NCBI GenBank assembly: GCA_900756555.1 | Contig: CAAEKP010000132.1 | Location: 1 to 9,350 of the forward strand | Direction of reading: 5' to 3' | Source: Peptococcaceae bacterium | Lineage (GTDB): Bacteria > Bacillota > Peptococcia > Peptococcales > Peptococcaceae | DNA: 9,350 nucleotides | In this document: one piece after another, positions 1 through 5,899 of the stretch | Numbering within the stretch: the stretch's first letter is position 1 | Layout: every line of letters starts with the position of its first letter | Program-made: the position numbers and the translations under genes | The notes under the pieces: model-generated | Seen by the model: only the letters and a program-made list of their open reading frames with translations | Told to the model about the DNA's origin: nothing | Database searches by the model: none

Positions 1-206
1 TCCCCCCGTACCCCTTACCCGACCAGAAAAGCGTCGGGCAAAACGACCCCTGCGGGGCGCTAAAACACAAATCAGAACAAATTCAATTTAATATACAAAT
101 TTTTTCCATTTTTCAATATACAAATAAAAATTTATCTGTCGTTTCTGTTATCTTTGCCCAACTTCCTACTTAGAGCAAACAGCAACATATTATTCTAATC
201 AACCAC
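1..206. other. Gene-free A+T-rich leader stretch
   Basis: I see no credible coding region here. The first 60 bases are GC-rich and contain two small hairpins: CCCGAC/GTCGGG at 18-23/33-38, and CCCC/GGGG at 47-50/54-57. Neither is followed by a T-run, so they are not typical terminators. From about 61 to 206 the sequence is A+T-rich and non-coding, with an 11-nt direct repeat AATATACAAAT at 90-100 and 115-125. No convincing -35/-10 pair was found for the downstream plus-strand genes. Confidence 0.6.
16..40 (-). repeat. Inverted partial copy of the 207-368 palindromic element
   Basis: These 25 bases match the reverse complement of 316-340 at 23 of 25 positions. Both copies form the same hairpin, with stem CCCGAC/GTCGGG and a 9-nt loop that differs at two bases. 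The flanking sequence is not clearly related. This is therefore either a fragment of a second repeat copy whose remainder lies outside the window, or a shared structural module. The similarity and the stem are seen directly; membership of a repeat family is inferred. Confidence 0.6.
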
Positions 207-368
207 AGGAAATCCTTTTATTGCCTTTGTCGAGATTGAAGTGGACATCTGCACAATCTGTCTGACCGAACTGGACGTAGTCCAATGTGAGGCAGACGGA
301 TAAGCAGATGTCCAGTGCCCGACGCACTTCTGGTCGGGTATACGAGGGTAGGCAATAAAGGATTTCCT
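207..368. repeat. Long palindromic (hairpin-forming) element, MITE-like or structured RNA
   Basis: The element is bounded by inverted arms: AGGAAATCCTTTTATTGCCT at 207-226 against AGGCAATAAAGGATTTCCT at 350-368, identical except for one extra T. Inside are nested pairings. TGGACATCTGC at 242-252 pairs perfectly with 304-314. Bases 257-267 pair with 291-300, with one bulge and one G-T pair. An apical hairpin TGGAC-GTA-GTCCA lies at 272-284. A side hairpin CCCGAC/GTCGGG lies at 318-323/333-338. The whole folds into one long branched stem. No transposase, and no obvious target-site duplication at the borders, was seen. It resembles non-autonomous palindromic repeats, but a structured RNA or the leader of the gene at 425 cannot be excluded. 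Confidence 0.7.
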
Positions 369-424
369 AATGAAAAGGATTGGCAAAATGCAACAGAAGT
401 AATTTACGGTAAGAAGGTTTATTT

Positions 425-919
425 ATGGTTTTATATGAATTTAGCGTATCTAGTTTCATAACATATTCTTTAGATGAATTAGTTTCTTGCTTGTTTTGCC
501 TGCTTGTTAGTGGCTTGATTCTTTGGCGGAAACCCGCATTTCTAAAGGAAAAACAGACCTTTATATTAATTCTACTATCTGTCTTTGCATTCATCAATCT
601 GATAACTGTAAACAGTGTATATCAGGAATACTCCATGTTGAAAGAGGCTTATGAAACCGGAACCTGTGATTATGTAGAAGGCACTATTACGGATTACAAA
701 GGATATCCAGATACGGTTCAATGGTATGAGGAGTTTAAAGTAAAAGATGTGTTCTTTGCCTATTCCAGTGCAGAAACTACACTTTCCTATAATAAACCTA
801 AAACAGATGGCGGCGTTATCACTGGTAATGGTCAAAAAGTTCGCATTGGTTATGTTTTAGATGAGATGTCTGCGGAACAATGGGTAAACAGGATTGTTTA
901 TATTGAGCAGTTAGTATAG
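425..919 (+). CDS. Small membrane protein with conserved extracytoplasmic-type C-terminal domain, function unknown
   Basis: This is a 164-residue protein with two hydrophobic segments, at about residues 17-35 and 46-66, followed by a soluble domain of roughly 90 residues. The soluble part carries VEGTITDY (84-91), a hydrophobic strand pair around 102-114, an N-x(5)-GG stretch (123-130) and GQKVRIGYV (136-144). From memory, this pattern recurs in uncharacterised bacterial proteins of the 'EGT..N....F.V....F.Y...G..V.V.Y' type; no catalytic residues are evident. The ATG at 425 is preceded by AAGAAGG (411-417) at 7 nt, which supports the start. It is followed 27 nt later by another small membrane-protein gene, so the two are probably co-transcribed. 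Base composition is more A+T-rich than in the minus-strand genes. I do not assign a function. Confidence 0.75.
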   Translation: MVLYEFSVSSFITYSLDELVSCLFCLLVSGLILWRKPAFLKEKQTFILILLSVFAFINLITVNSVYQEYSMLKEAYETGTCDYVEGTITDYKGYPDTVQWYEEFKVKDVFFAYSSAETTLSYNKPKTDGGVITGNGQKVRIGYVLDEMSAEQWVNRIVYIEQLV

Positions 920-946
920 AAAACACTATTTGTAGGAGATCTTGCT

Positions 947-1174
947 ATGAAAAATTTCATTAGTGCATTTATTCTGGTATATGTTCTTTCCTGGGCGTTC
1001 TTATTCTTTGGTGGCATGAATATCTTTTTCAATTTTTATTCATTGTTGGCCTTTGTGTCGTTAATTATCACCAGTGTGGGTACGCTATTTTATAAGTTGT
1101 TCATACGAGTTGAGGAATTAGAGGCGCGGGTGAAGCTGTTGGAGGAAAAGTTGAATGCGCAGGAGGAAAAATAA
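947..1174 (+). CDS. Small two-TM protein with C-terminal coiled coil, unknown function
   Basis: This is a 75-residue protein. Two hydrophobic segments, about residues 5-24 and 29-50, are followed by a charged amphipathic tail from residue 54 to the end (RVEELEARVKLLEEKL). The tail has clear heptad spacing of hydrophobic residues and so is a predicted short coiled coil. The start is supported by TAGGAG at 932-937, 9 nt before the ATG. It lies directly downstream of the gene at 425-919 and just before a strong terminator, so it is probably the last gene of a two-gene unit. The layout suggests a membrane-anchored oligomerising or partner-binding protein. That is inference only; I recognise no family. 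Confidence 0.7.
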   Translation: MKNFISAFILVYVLSWAFLFFGGMNIFFNFYSLLAFVSLIITSVGTLFYKLFIRVEELEARVKLLEEKLNAQEEK

Positions 1175-1184
1175 ATAGTGACGC

Positions 1185-1240
1185 AAAAAAGACATTGGGC
1201 TATCACTTTGGTTGAAATAATGATAGCACAATGTCTTTTT
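1185..1240. terminator. Bidirectional intrinsic terminator between convergent genes
   Basis: A stem is formed by GACATTG (1191-1197) with CAATGTC (1229-1235) and GCTATCA (1199-1205) with TGATAGC (1221-1227), separated by one G-A mismatch, with a 15-nt loop. It is flanked by six A's on the left (1185-1190) and five T's on the right (1236-1240). A U-tract therefore follows the stem on either strand. It ends the plus-strand pair (last stop at 1174) and the minus-strand ACT/GNAT unit (stop at 1245). Confidence 0.9.
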
Positions 1241-1244
1241 ATTT

Positions 1245-1769
1245 TTACTGAACGGTGTATTCCAAGAATAAATGGCCTTCGTGCGGGATAGCGCCGCCTA
1301 CCTGCATATTGGTGCTGCCTGCGATGGTGAAACCCATTTTCTGATACAGGGATACGGCCGGCACGTTCTGTTTGCCGGTATCCAGACGCACGGCTTTGTA
1401 GCCTCTGCGTTTGGCTTCTTCCTGTGCAAACTGTACCAACTGTTTCCCCAACCCTTGACGGGCTTTGGTTGGTTTCGCGCACAGCAGATGAATTACCAGC
1501 ACTTCCTCTGGTTTTGCGGTGCAAGGCCAGGCAATCTTGCCGTACTCGTCAGGCTGATACTGGTTCATAATGATGCTGGCGCAGATTTCTTCCTCCTGCT
1601 CCAACACATACAATGCCCCTTCCTCCAGAGCTTTCTGCGCGGTGGCTCTGGTGGGATACACACCAATCTCAAATACAGTGTATGGCCCTGTTTTTTTGTC
1701 GTTTAAAATTAAAGTGACATAGCTCAGCTCCACGCCGTCAATATCACGCTGTTCCGCCTGACGAATCAT
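1245..1769 (-). CDS. GNAT family N-acetyltransferase
   Basis: This is a 174-residue GCN5-related acetyltransferase, expected to move an acetyl group from acetyl-CoA to an amine; the substrate is unknown. The family acetyl-CoA pyrophosphate loop is seen as RQGLGK at residues 104-109, followed by the amphipathic helix LVQFAQEEAKRRG. The motif B region LDTGKQN..A..LYQKMGF covers 129-147, a typical GNAT ending with the LY-x-x-x-GF signature. I chose the ATG at 1769 because AGAGGGG lies 7 nt upstream. A GTG 12 codons earlier (1805) is in frame but lacks a comparable site. It is downstream of the ACT-domain gene (stop at 1812) in the same direction with a 42-nt gap, so the two are probably one unit ending at the 1185-1240 hairpin. 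Confidence 0.9.
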   Translation of the reverse strand: MIRQAEQRDIDGVELSYVTLILNDKKTGPYTVFEIGVYPTRATAQKALEEGALYVLEQEEEICASIIMNQYQPDEYGKIAWPCTAKPEEVLVIHLLCAKPTKARQGLGKQLVQFAQEEAKRRGYKAVRLDTGKQNVPAVSLYQKMGFTIAGSTNMQVGGAIPHEGHLFLEYTVQ

Positions 1770-1811
1770 AAAATTGCCCCTCTCTGCTCCGCTGATTTTC
1801 TCCACTGTCTT

Positions 1812-2261
1812 TTACAGGCACAGTGTACCGTTATTGCAATTTAAATCTTCCTGATCAATAACCTGAATTTCATATTTTTTTAATACTTCTACCGCTTTAT
1901 CTTCTTCGCTTACGCAGAAGATGCGGTTGGTCAGTCCCTTTTCACGGGCAGTAAACGCATAGGTATAGCGCACGTTTACGCCAGCTTCATCCAGATGGGT
2001 CAGCACTTCATAAAAGCCGCCGGCACGGTCTGGAATGGCTACTGCCAGCACAGGAGTAACAGAGATAACATAACCTGCTGTTTTCAGCGTATCTCTGGCT
2101 TTTTCAAAATCATCCACAATTACCCGGGCAATGCCGAAGTCTGGCGCTTCCGTAATGGAAAAAGCACGGATATCAATGTTGTTGCCATACAGCACTTTGG
2201 TAAAATCGACTAAACTGCCGGTTCTATTTTCTAAAAAAACGGAAATCTGTTTTACGGACAT
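1812..2261 (-). CDS. Tandem ACT-domain protein (COG4747 type)
   Basis: This is a 149-residue protein made of two consecutive ACT domains, at about residues 3-70 and 71-142. Each opens with the typical strand-turn-helix: ISVFLENRTGSLVDFTKVL, then LAVAIPDRAGGFYEVLTHL. ACT domains bind small ligands, usually amino acids, at domain interfaces. Stand-alone tandem ACT proteins of about 140 residues are common in anaerobic Bacillota and archaea, often beside phenylacetate-CoA ligase-like genes; no such gene is present here. No enzyme domain is attached, so a ligand-sensing role is likely but unproven. The C-terminus is Cys/Asn-rich and not part of the fold. The start is supported by AGGAAGGA (2271-2278), 9 nt upstream. 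It is the first gene of a unit with the GNAT gene. Confidence 0.9.
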   Translation of the reverse strand: MSVKQISVFLENRTGSLVDFTKVLYGNNIDIRAFSITEAPDFGIARVIVDDFEKARDTLKTAGYVISVTPVLAVAIPDRAGGFYEVLTHLDEAGVNVRYTYAFTAREKGLTNRIFCVSEEDKAVEVLKKYEIQVIDQEDLNCNNGTLCL

Positions 2262-2294
2262 AACTTGTCATCCTTCCTGTTCTGTTTCAAATAA

Positions 2295-2323
2295 ATTTTA
2301 TCTTACAATTTATCATAAGTCAG
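2295..2323 (-). promoter_or_regulatory. Candidate promoter of the ACT/GNAT unit
   Basis: On the minus strand, CTGACT (2323-2318) is followed after 17 nt by TAAAAT (2300-2295). This resembles sigma-A -35/-10 boxes and would start transcription around 2288, about 27 nt before the ACT gene start codon. An alternative lies further upstream, a TATGAT-like -10 within the A+T-rich sequence near 2360. A promoter is needed somewhere here because a terminator lies directly upstream. Confidence 0.5.
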
Positions 2324-2397
2324 GACATTAAAAAATTTTGCAGTCCTCACATTCATTATCATATCATTTTCTAATGATTATGCAATAGCCAAAATAC

Positions 2398-2451
2398 AAA
2401 AAAACAGGACTGCACCGCCAATTTTTTTGACGGTGCAGTCCTGCTTTTTTT
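2398..2451. terminator. Strong intrinsic terminator ending the trk-to-bofC-like gene run
   Basis: A perfect 13-bp stem, CAGGACTGCACCG (2405-2417) with CGGTGCAGTCCTG (2431-2443), encloses a 13-nt loop. Seven A's (2398-2404) precede it and seven T's (2445-2451) follow it, so a U-tract is available on both strands. Its position 56 nt past the stop of the minus-strand gene at 2499 makes it that gene's terminator. No plus-strand gene is present that would use it. Confidence 0.92.
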
Positions 2452-2498
2452 GTTTGCTTCTATTGATTTCCACAATAAGCCACACAACAAATCAATCA

Positions 2499-3092
2499 TC
2501 ACAATTCACTAAAATTGTCCAGCATAGCGATTAACTCATCCTGCGAATAATATTCATAAACGCCTTCCTGCAACTCATTGCACTGCTGCGGGCTCAGTCT
2601 GTTCACGGGTACATCGGTCACTAAAAACGCACCGGCCTCACTGCCCACTGCACTGGGGCCGTAATATACCGCCACATACTGCCCGTTTTCATTCACGCCC
2701 AGATGATACATTTGCCGATGCTCCGGGCAAAGTCCCGCTATGTTATGACAGATGGTTACCATATTATCCTGCTGGCTGATGCTCCATTCCGGCAAAGGGT
2801 AACGGTTGACCAGTTCGCTCAACGGTACCTCTCTCAGCTGTTCTTCCACAGCAGAATCGCCAGTTAATACAGTGGGCTGGCACGCTAACTGATGCAGCGT
2901 GCAGAGGTCATACTGCTCTGTCCAGCAAAATTGCCGTGGCTTCTGCGGTTCCGTATCCGCAGAAAGTGTATCTTGTTCTGAAAAATTATACTTGCCCTCC
3001 TGAATTTCTGTCAGTAAAAAACCCATCGAGGCAGAAAAAACAAACAGCAGACAGGCCGCTGCGGTCAAAAACTTTTTACTCTGTGCTGCCAT
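2499..3092 (-). CDS. BofC C-terminal-domain protein, secreted or membrane-anchored
   Basis: This is a 197-residue protein. An N-terminal hydrophobic segment (about residues 8-28, after MAAQSKK) looks like a signal anchor or uncleaved signal peptide. The last 75 residues match the BofC C-terminal domain pattern: CPEHRQMYHLGVNENGQYVA, then VYYGP, then TDVPVNRLSP, then a Q-EGVYEYYSQDELIAMLDNF tail. In Bacillus, BofC is a forespore intermembrane protein that restrains the SpoIVB checkpoint protease. The same domain occurs in other Bacillota without a known role, and no sporulation genes are seen here, so I do not transfer the function. The start at 3092 has AGGAAGGA upstream but with a long spacer of about 12 nt. 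The gene follows the YebC-like gene by 62 nt and is the last before the 2405-2443 terminator. Confidence 0.8.
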   Translation of the reverse strand: MAAQSKKFLTAAACLLFVFSASMGFLLTEIQEGKYNFSEQDTLSADTEPQKPRQFCWTEQYDLCTLHQLACQPTVLTGDSAVEEQLREVPLSELVNRYPLPEWSISQQDNMVTICHNIAGLCPEHRQMYHLGVNENGQYVAVYYGPSAVGSEAGAFLVTDVPVNRLSPQQCNELQEGVYEYYSQDELIAMLDNFSEL

Positions 3093-3154
3093 AGTTCTCA
3101 GTCATCCTTCCTTATTTGGTGATTCCTGAGTAATATGCCCCACACAGTCCGATT

Positions 3155-3709
3155 TTATACAAAATGTTCCAGCTTCTCGTCCAAAATCCAGAAATCCGCC
3201 GTCACATTGACAATGCCATCCAGAATCGTCAGCTCATCCATCAACTCTAAAATTTCCGTAATCACAGCGTCATCATTCACGGGTACCAAACTCTGCGGCA
3301 CCCAAACAATACCGGCTTGCAGCAAAGGGATATCTTCCAGTTCCAATATATCTGCCACATCCTGCAATTTGCGCGGCCTGGTGACAATCTCCATAATATC
3401 ACCATCGTCAAAGCGCACATCATCAGCACCAGCGCCCAACCCTTCCAGCATCAGAGTATTCTCGTCCACACCACTCTGCCGTTTGCTCACTAAAATCTGC
3501 CCACGCTCCTGAAACAGCCAGCGCACCGGCTGCCCGTACTTGCCGCCATGACGGGCAAAGATATCAGCCAGCTGCTGTTCCTCCAACTCAGGCCGCCCAT
3601 AAAAAATAAATGATGTATTGCCGGGGCCCAGCCCCTGATATAGTGTCAGTTCTGCCATCCCTCTGCCGCGATACACGCAGCGTTTCAACCAGTTTGTGTA
3701 ATCCGCCAT
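3155..3709 (-). CDS. Divergent YebC/PmpR (TACO1)-like protein lacking the N-terminal domain
   Basis: This is a 184-residue protein, whereas YebC family members are usually about 240-250. The family's second and third domains can be followed throughout. YQGLGPG (24-30) corresponds to the family Y-E-G-Y-G-P-G. IFARHGGKYG (50-59) corresponds to F-x-K-x-G-G-N-L-G. GAGADDV (92-98) corresponds to EAGAEDV. WVPQS (136-140) corresponds to the MVPQ strand. ELMDELTILDGIVNV (158-172) corresponds to the last helix. The helical N-terminal domain of about 70 residues, which carries basic nucleic-acid-binding residues, is absent. Only MADYTNWLKR resembles its first residues. The stop of the previous gene is 72 nt upstream, so no coding fragment for the missing part fits. 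YebC proteins are transcription regulators or, as recently shown for some, ribosome-associated factors; this protein may have lost that binding. Confidence 0.8.
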   Translation of the reverse strand: MADYTNWLKRCVYRGRGMAELTLYQGLGPGNTSFIFYGRPELEEQQLADIFARHGGKYGQPVRWLFQERGQILVSKRQSGVDENTLMLEGLGAGADDVRFDDGDIMEIVTRPRKLQDVADILELEDIPLLQAGIVWVPQSLVPVNDDAVITEILELMDELTILDGIVNVTADFWILDEKLEHFV

Positions 3710-3781
3710 AATTCTTAACCCTTTACAATAAAATTTGCTGCATAATTGCCGCTTACCCGGTTAAAAAAACATCAGGCACGG

Positions 3782-4318
3782 TTATGCCGCCCTACAGCCA
3801 AAATGGTTTCCTGCGCTTTTAATATTGTGCCGACAAGCCCGCCGACGCTGATAAATGGTGCTCAGGCAGTCCACTAAAAATAACCGATACAACAGCTTCC
3901 AGCCTCTCAGCCTGCCAGCGTAACGCAAAAAAAACGTCAGCAGTGGATGCACCCAACGCGCCAACAGCTGCGCCAGCACAATCCAGCACAAGGCAAATCT
4001 GAAACAGATATAACCGCCCAGCTGCAAAAATTCTTTGCTGTAATCCCAGTATTTTAGCTGAAATTTGCGTTCCAGCCATAATCCGCTGCAAAACTCCACC
4101 AGCAGCGGCAGCAAACAGCAATTATAATAAAAATGCTTGCGGTCATATTTATAACTGCCGGCTAACAGCACGCCGCCAAAACCATACATTGGCTTCACCG
4201 GGCCATGCAGAAAATTAGGTTTCTGAAACCGCCCGTGAACCACCCAGTTATAACAACCTTCTAACATCCATCCTAAAAAACTGTAAATCAGAAAATATTG
4301 TCCTGCCCGCCGCAACAT
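3782..4318 (-). CDS. Putative ABC transporter permease of the CmpB family (PF06541)
   Basis: This is a 178-residue integral membrane protein with about four hydrophobic segments. Family features visible are the opening FLIYSFLGWMLEG (9-21), HGPVKPMYGFGG (38-49), the W-D-Y-S motif after a membrane helix (91-94), and GGYICFRFAL..W (101-112) followed by WVHPLL (122-127). The family is annotated as a putative ABC transporter permease, but it has no well-established function and usually occurs without an ATPase, as here. The stretch between the YGFGG motif and the WDYS motif looks short for the family. The polar, Arg/Cys-rich tail after residue 155 is not typical, so the C-terminus may be degenerate. 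The start is well supported by AAGGAGG, 7 nt upstream. It follows trkH by 54 nt with no clear terminator between. Confidence 0.8.
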   Translation of the reverse strand: MLRRAGQYFLIYSFLGWMLEGCYNWVVHGRFQKPNFLHGPVKPMYGFGGVLLAGSYKYDRKHFYYNCCLLPLLVEFCSGLWLERKFQLKYWDYSKEFLQLGGYICFRFALCWIVLAQLLARWVHPLLTFFLRYAGRLRGWKLLYRLFLVDCLSTIYQRRRACRHNIKSAGNHFGCRAA

Positions 4319-4372
4319 GCCGCTTCCTCCTTTTTATCAAGTCAGATTTAGCATGGAACAGCCGGCAGGGAT

Positions 4373-5884
4373 TTATACATCCCGCTCAGAAAAAAACTGC
4401 AATTTTTTATACCGTAAATGTTTGTGTTTATCAGGCCACAGCACTGCCAGCACGGTGTAAATTTCCAGACGACCCAGCAGCATCAGAAAGCTGAGCAGCC
4501 ATTTGGCCGCACCCGGCGCGGAGGAAAACGATTCCGTTGGCCCCCAGTGCCCCATCGCCGGACCCACGCCGCCCAGACAGCCCAACACGCCAGTCAGCGC
4601 ATCCAACAGATCCAGCCCCATGCAGCACAGGATTAACGTGCAGAACACGGTGAAAAACATAAATAAATAAAAGAAACTGGTGACGCTGTGCATGACAGGT
4701 TCCGGCAAGTTTTTCTGATTGGCTTTCAGAGTACGCACCAGCCGCGGATGCAGGAAACGCTGCACCTCGCAGCCAATCTGCTGAAAGAGCATGATATGTC
4801 GGTCAATTTTGAATCCACAGGTAGTAGAACCAGCACAAGCGCCGGAAAACATCAATAAAACCAGCAATAGCTTAGCGGCTGGCACCCACAGCTCATAGTC
4901 ATAACACACAAAGCCTGTGGTGGTCAGAATCGACGTTACATGAAACGCACTGTGCCGCAACGCTGTCCAAAAATCATATTGATATTGGGGCAGAATATCT
5001 CCCGTAATAAGCAAAACAGCGCCCAAGGTTACATAGGTATACACACGGAACTCTTTGTTGACCCAAAAACGCCGCAGAGAGCGATGACGGTACACAAAAT
5101 AAAGCAGCGCATAATTTATGCCGGACAGATACATCGAGCCTGTTACCACCCATTCAATCAACGGGCTCTGGTAAGCACCAATGCTGCTGTTGCGGGTGGA
5201 GAATCCCCCTGTGGCCACAATGGAAAAGGCATGATTGATGGCGTCAAAAGCGCTCATGCCGCTAAACAACAGCATTACTGTTGTTATCGCTGTGTTAAAC
5301 AGATACAGCGCCCATAAGCTGCGGGCACTGTCGGCAATCTTAGGATGCAGCTTATCCTTCACCGGGCCGGCCGCCTCCGCCTTAAAAATCTGCATAGCAC
5401 CAGCGCCCATATTGGACAACAGCGCCACAAACAGTACGATGATTCCCATGCCGCCCAGCCAATGGGTCACGCTGCGCCACATTAAAATGCTGTACGGTGC
5501 GCCCTCGATATCATCCATAACGGAAGCACCCACGGTGGCAAAGCCAGACATAGATTCAAAAAAAGCATCGGCCATAGTAGGCAAGGTGCCCGCCAACAGA
5601 TACGGAATGGTACCGATAGCAGCCGCCAGAATCCAGCTGTAGGTAACGATTGCCGCCCCGTCCCGCACCTGGATATGCACCTTTTTCTGGTCTGGACGCA
5701 GCAGAAAAGACAGCAATGCTCCAATCAGCAGCACAAAAGGCAGTAAAAGCGCAAAAATATATATGCAGTTTTTTTCCTGATACAGAAACGCTGTCACCAG
5801 AGGAAACACCATGCTGCCAGCTACAATCATCAACAGCTTGCCAATGGTATGCCAGACAATACTACCTTTATATTGATTCTCCAT
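4373..5884 (-). CDS. trkH: TrkH family K+ uptake protein, second tandem copy
   Basis: This is a 503-residue polytopic K+-translocating subunit, expected in the cytoplasmic membrane as a dimer gated by TrkA. All four pore-loop (filter) segments keep their Gly: ATVGAS (116-121), ATGGFST (224-230), TTTGF (321-325) and LGGVGP (437-442). The GRLEIYTVL signature is at 471-479. The conserved Gly-rich loop reads CAGSTTCGFK (350-359): Cys356 replaces the Gly found in its neighbour and in most of the family. It is clearly a paralogue of the gene just upstream, with long identical stretches such as THWLGGMGI. I chose ATG 5884 because GGAG lies 10 nt upstream; ATG 5893, three codons earlier, has GGAG only 1 nt away. 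It begins 15 nt after the stop of the first trkH. Confidence 0.93.
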   Translation of the reverse strand: MENQYKGSIVWHTIGKLLMIVAGSMVFPLVTAFLYQEKNCIYIFALLLPFVLLIGALLSFLLRPDQKKVHIQVRDGAAIVTYSWILAAAIGTIPYLLAGTLPTMADAFFESMSGFATVGASVMDDIEGAPYSILMWRSVTHWLGGMGIIVLFVALLSNMGAGAMQIFKAEAAGPVKDKLHPKIADSARSLWALYLFNTAITTVMLLFSGMSAFDAINHAFSIVATGGFSTRNSSIGAYQSPLIEWVVTGSMYLSGINYALLYFVYRHRSLRRFWVNKEFRVYTYVTLGAVLLITGDILPQYQYDFWTALRHSAFHVTSILTTTGFVCYDYELWVPAAKLLLVLLMFSGACAGSTTCGFKIDRHIMLFQQIGCEVQRFLHPRLVRTLKANQKNLPEPVMHSVTSFFYLFMFFTVFCTLILCCMGLDLLDALTGVLGCLGGVGPAMGHWGPTESFSSAPGAAKWLLSFLMLLGRLEIYTVLAVLWPDKHKHLRYKKLQFFSERDV

Positions 5885-5899
5885 TCTATCCATTCTCCA

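Noticed and set aside
90..125. 11-nt direct repeat as the start of a CRISPR or iteron array
   Set aside because: There are only two copies, in A+T-rich low-complexity DNA, with no further units at that spacing.
195..386. 63-codon minus-strand open frame lying across the palindrome
   Set aside because: It consists almost entirely of the self-complementary element, has no domain and no ribosome-binding site. The open frame is a by-product of the repeat.
1090..1524. 144-codon minus-strand frame overlapping the terminator and the GNAT gene
   Set aside because: It runs through an intrinsic terminator and is out of frame with the well-supported GNAT gene.
1770..1805. GTG start for the GNAT protein, 12 codons upstream
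   Set aside because: The ATG at 1769 has AGAGGGG at ideal distance and begins the usual GNAT N-terminus (MIRQAEQRDID); the GTG has no comparable site.
2339..2443. TGCAGTCCT at 2339-2347 repeats part of the terminator arm, suggesting an antiterminator switch
   Set aside because: On the minus strand the extra copy comes after the terminator, and on the plus strand there is no gene to control, so attenuation makes no sense here.
3819..4121. 100-codon minus-strand frame within the CmpB-family gene as a frameshifted part of it
   Set aside because: Its translation shows no membrane motifs of the family, while the main frame carries them continuously, including WDYS and WVHPLL.
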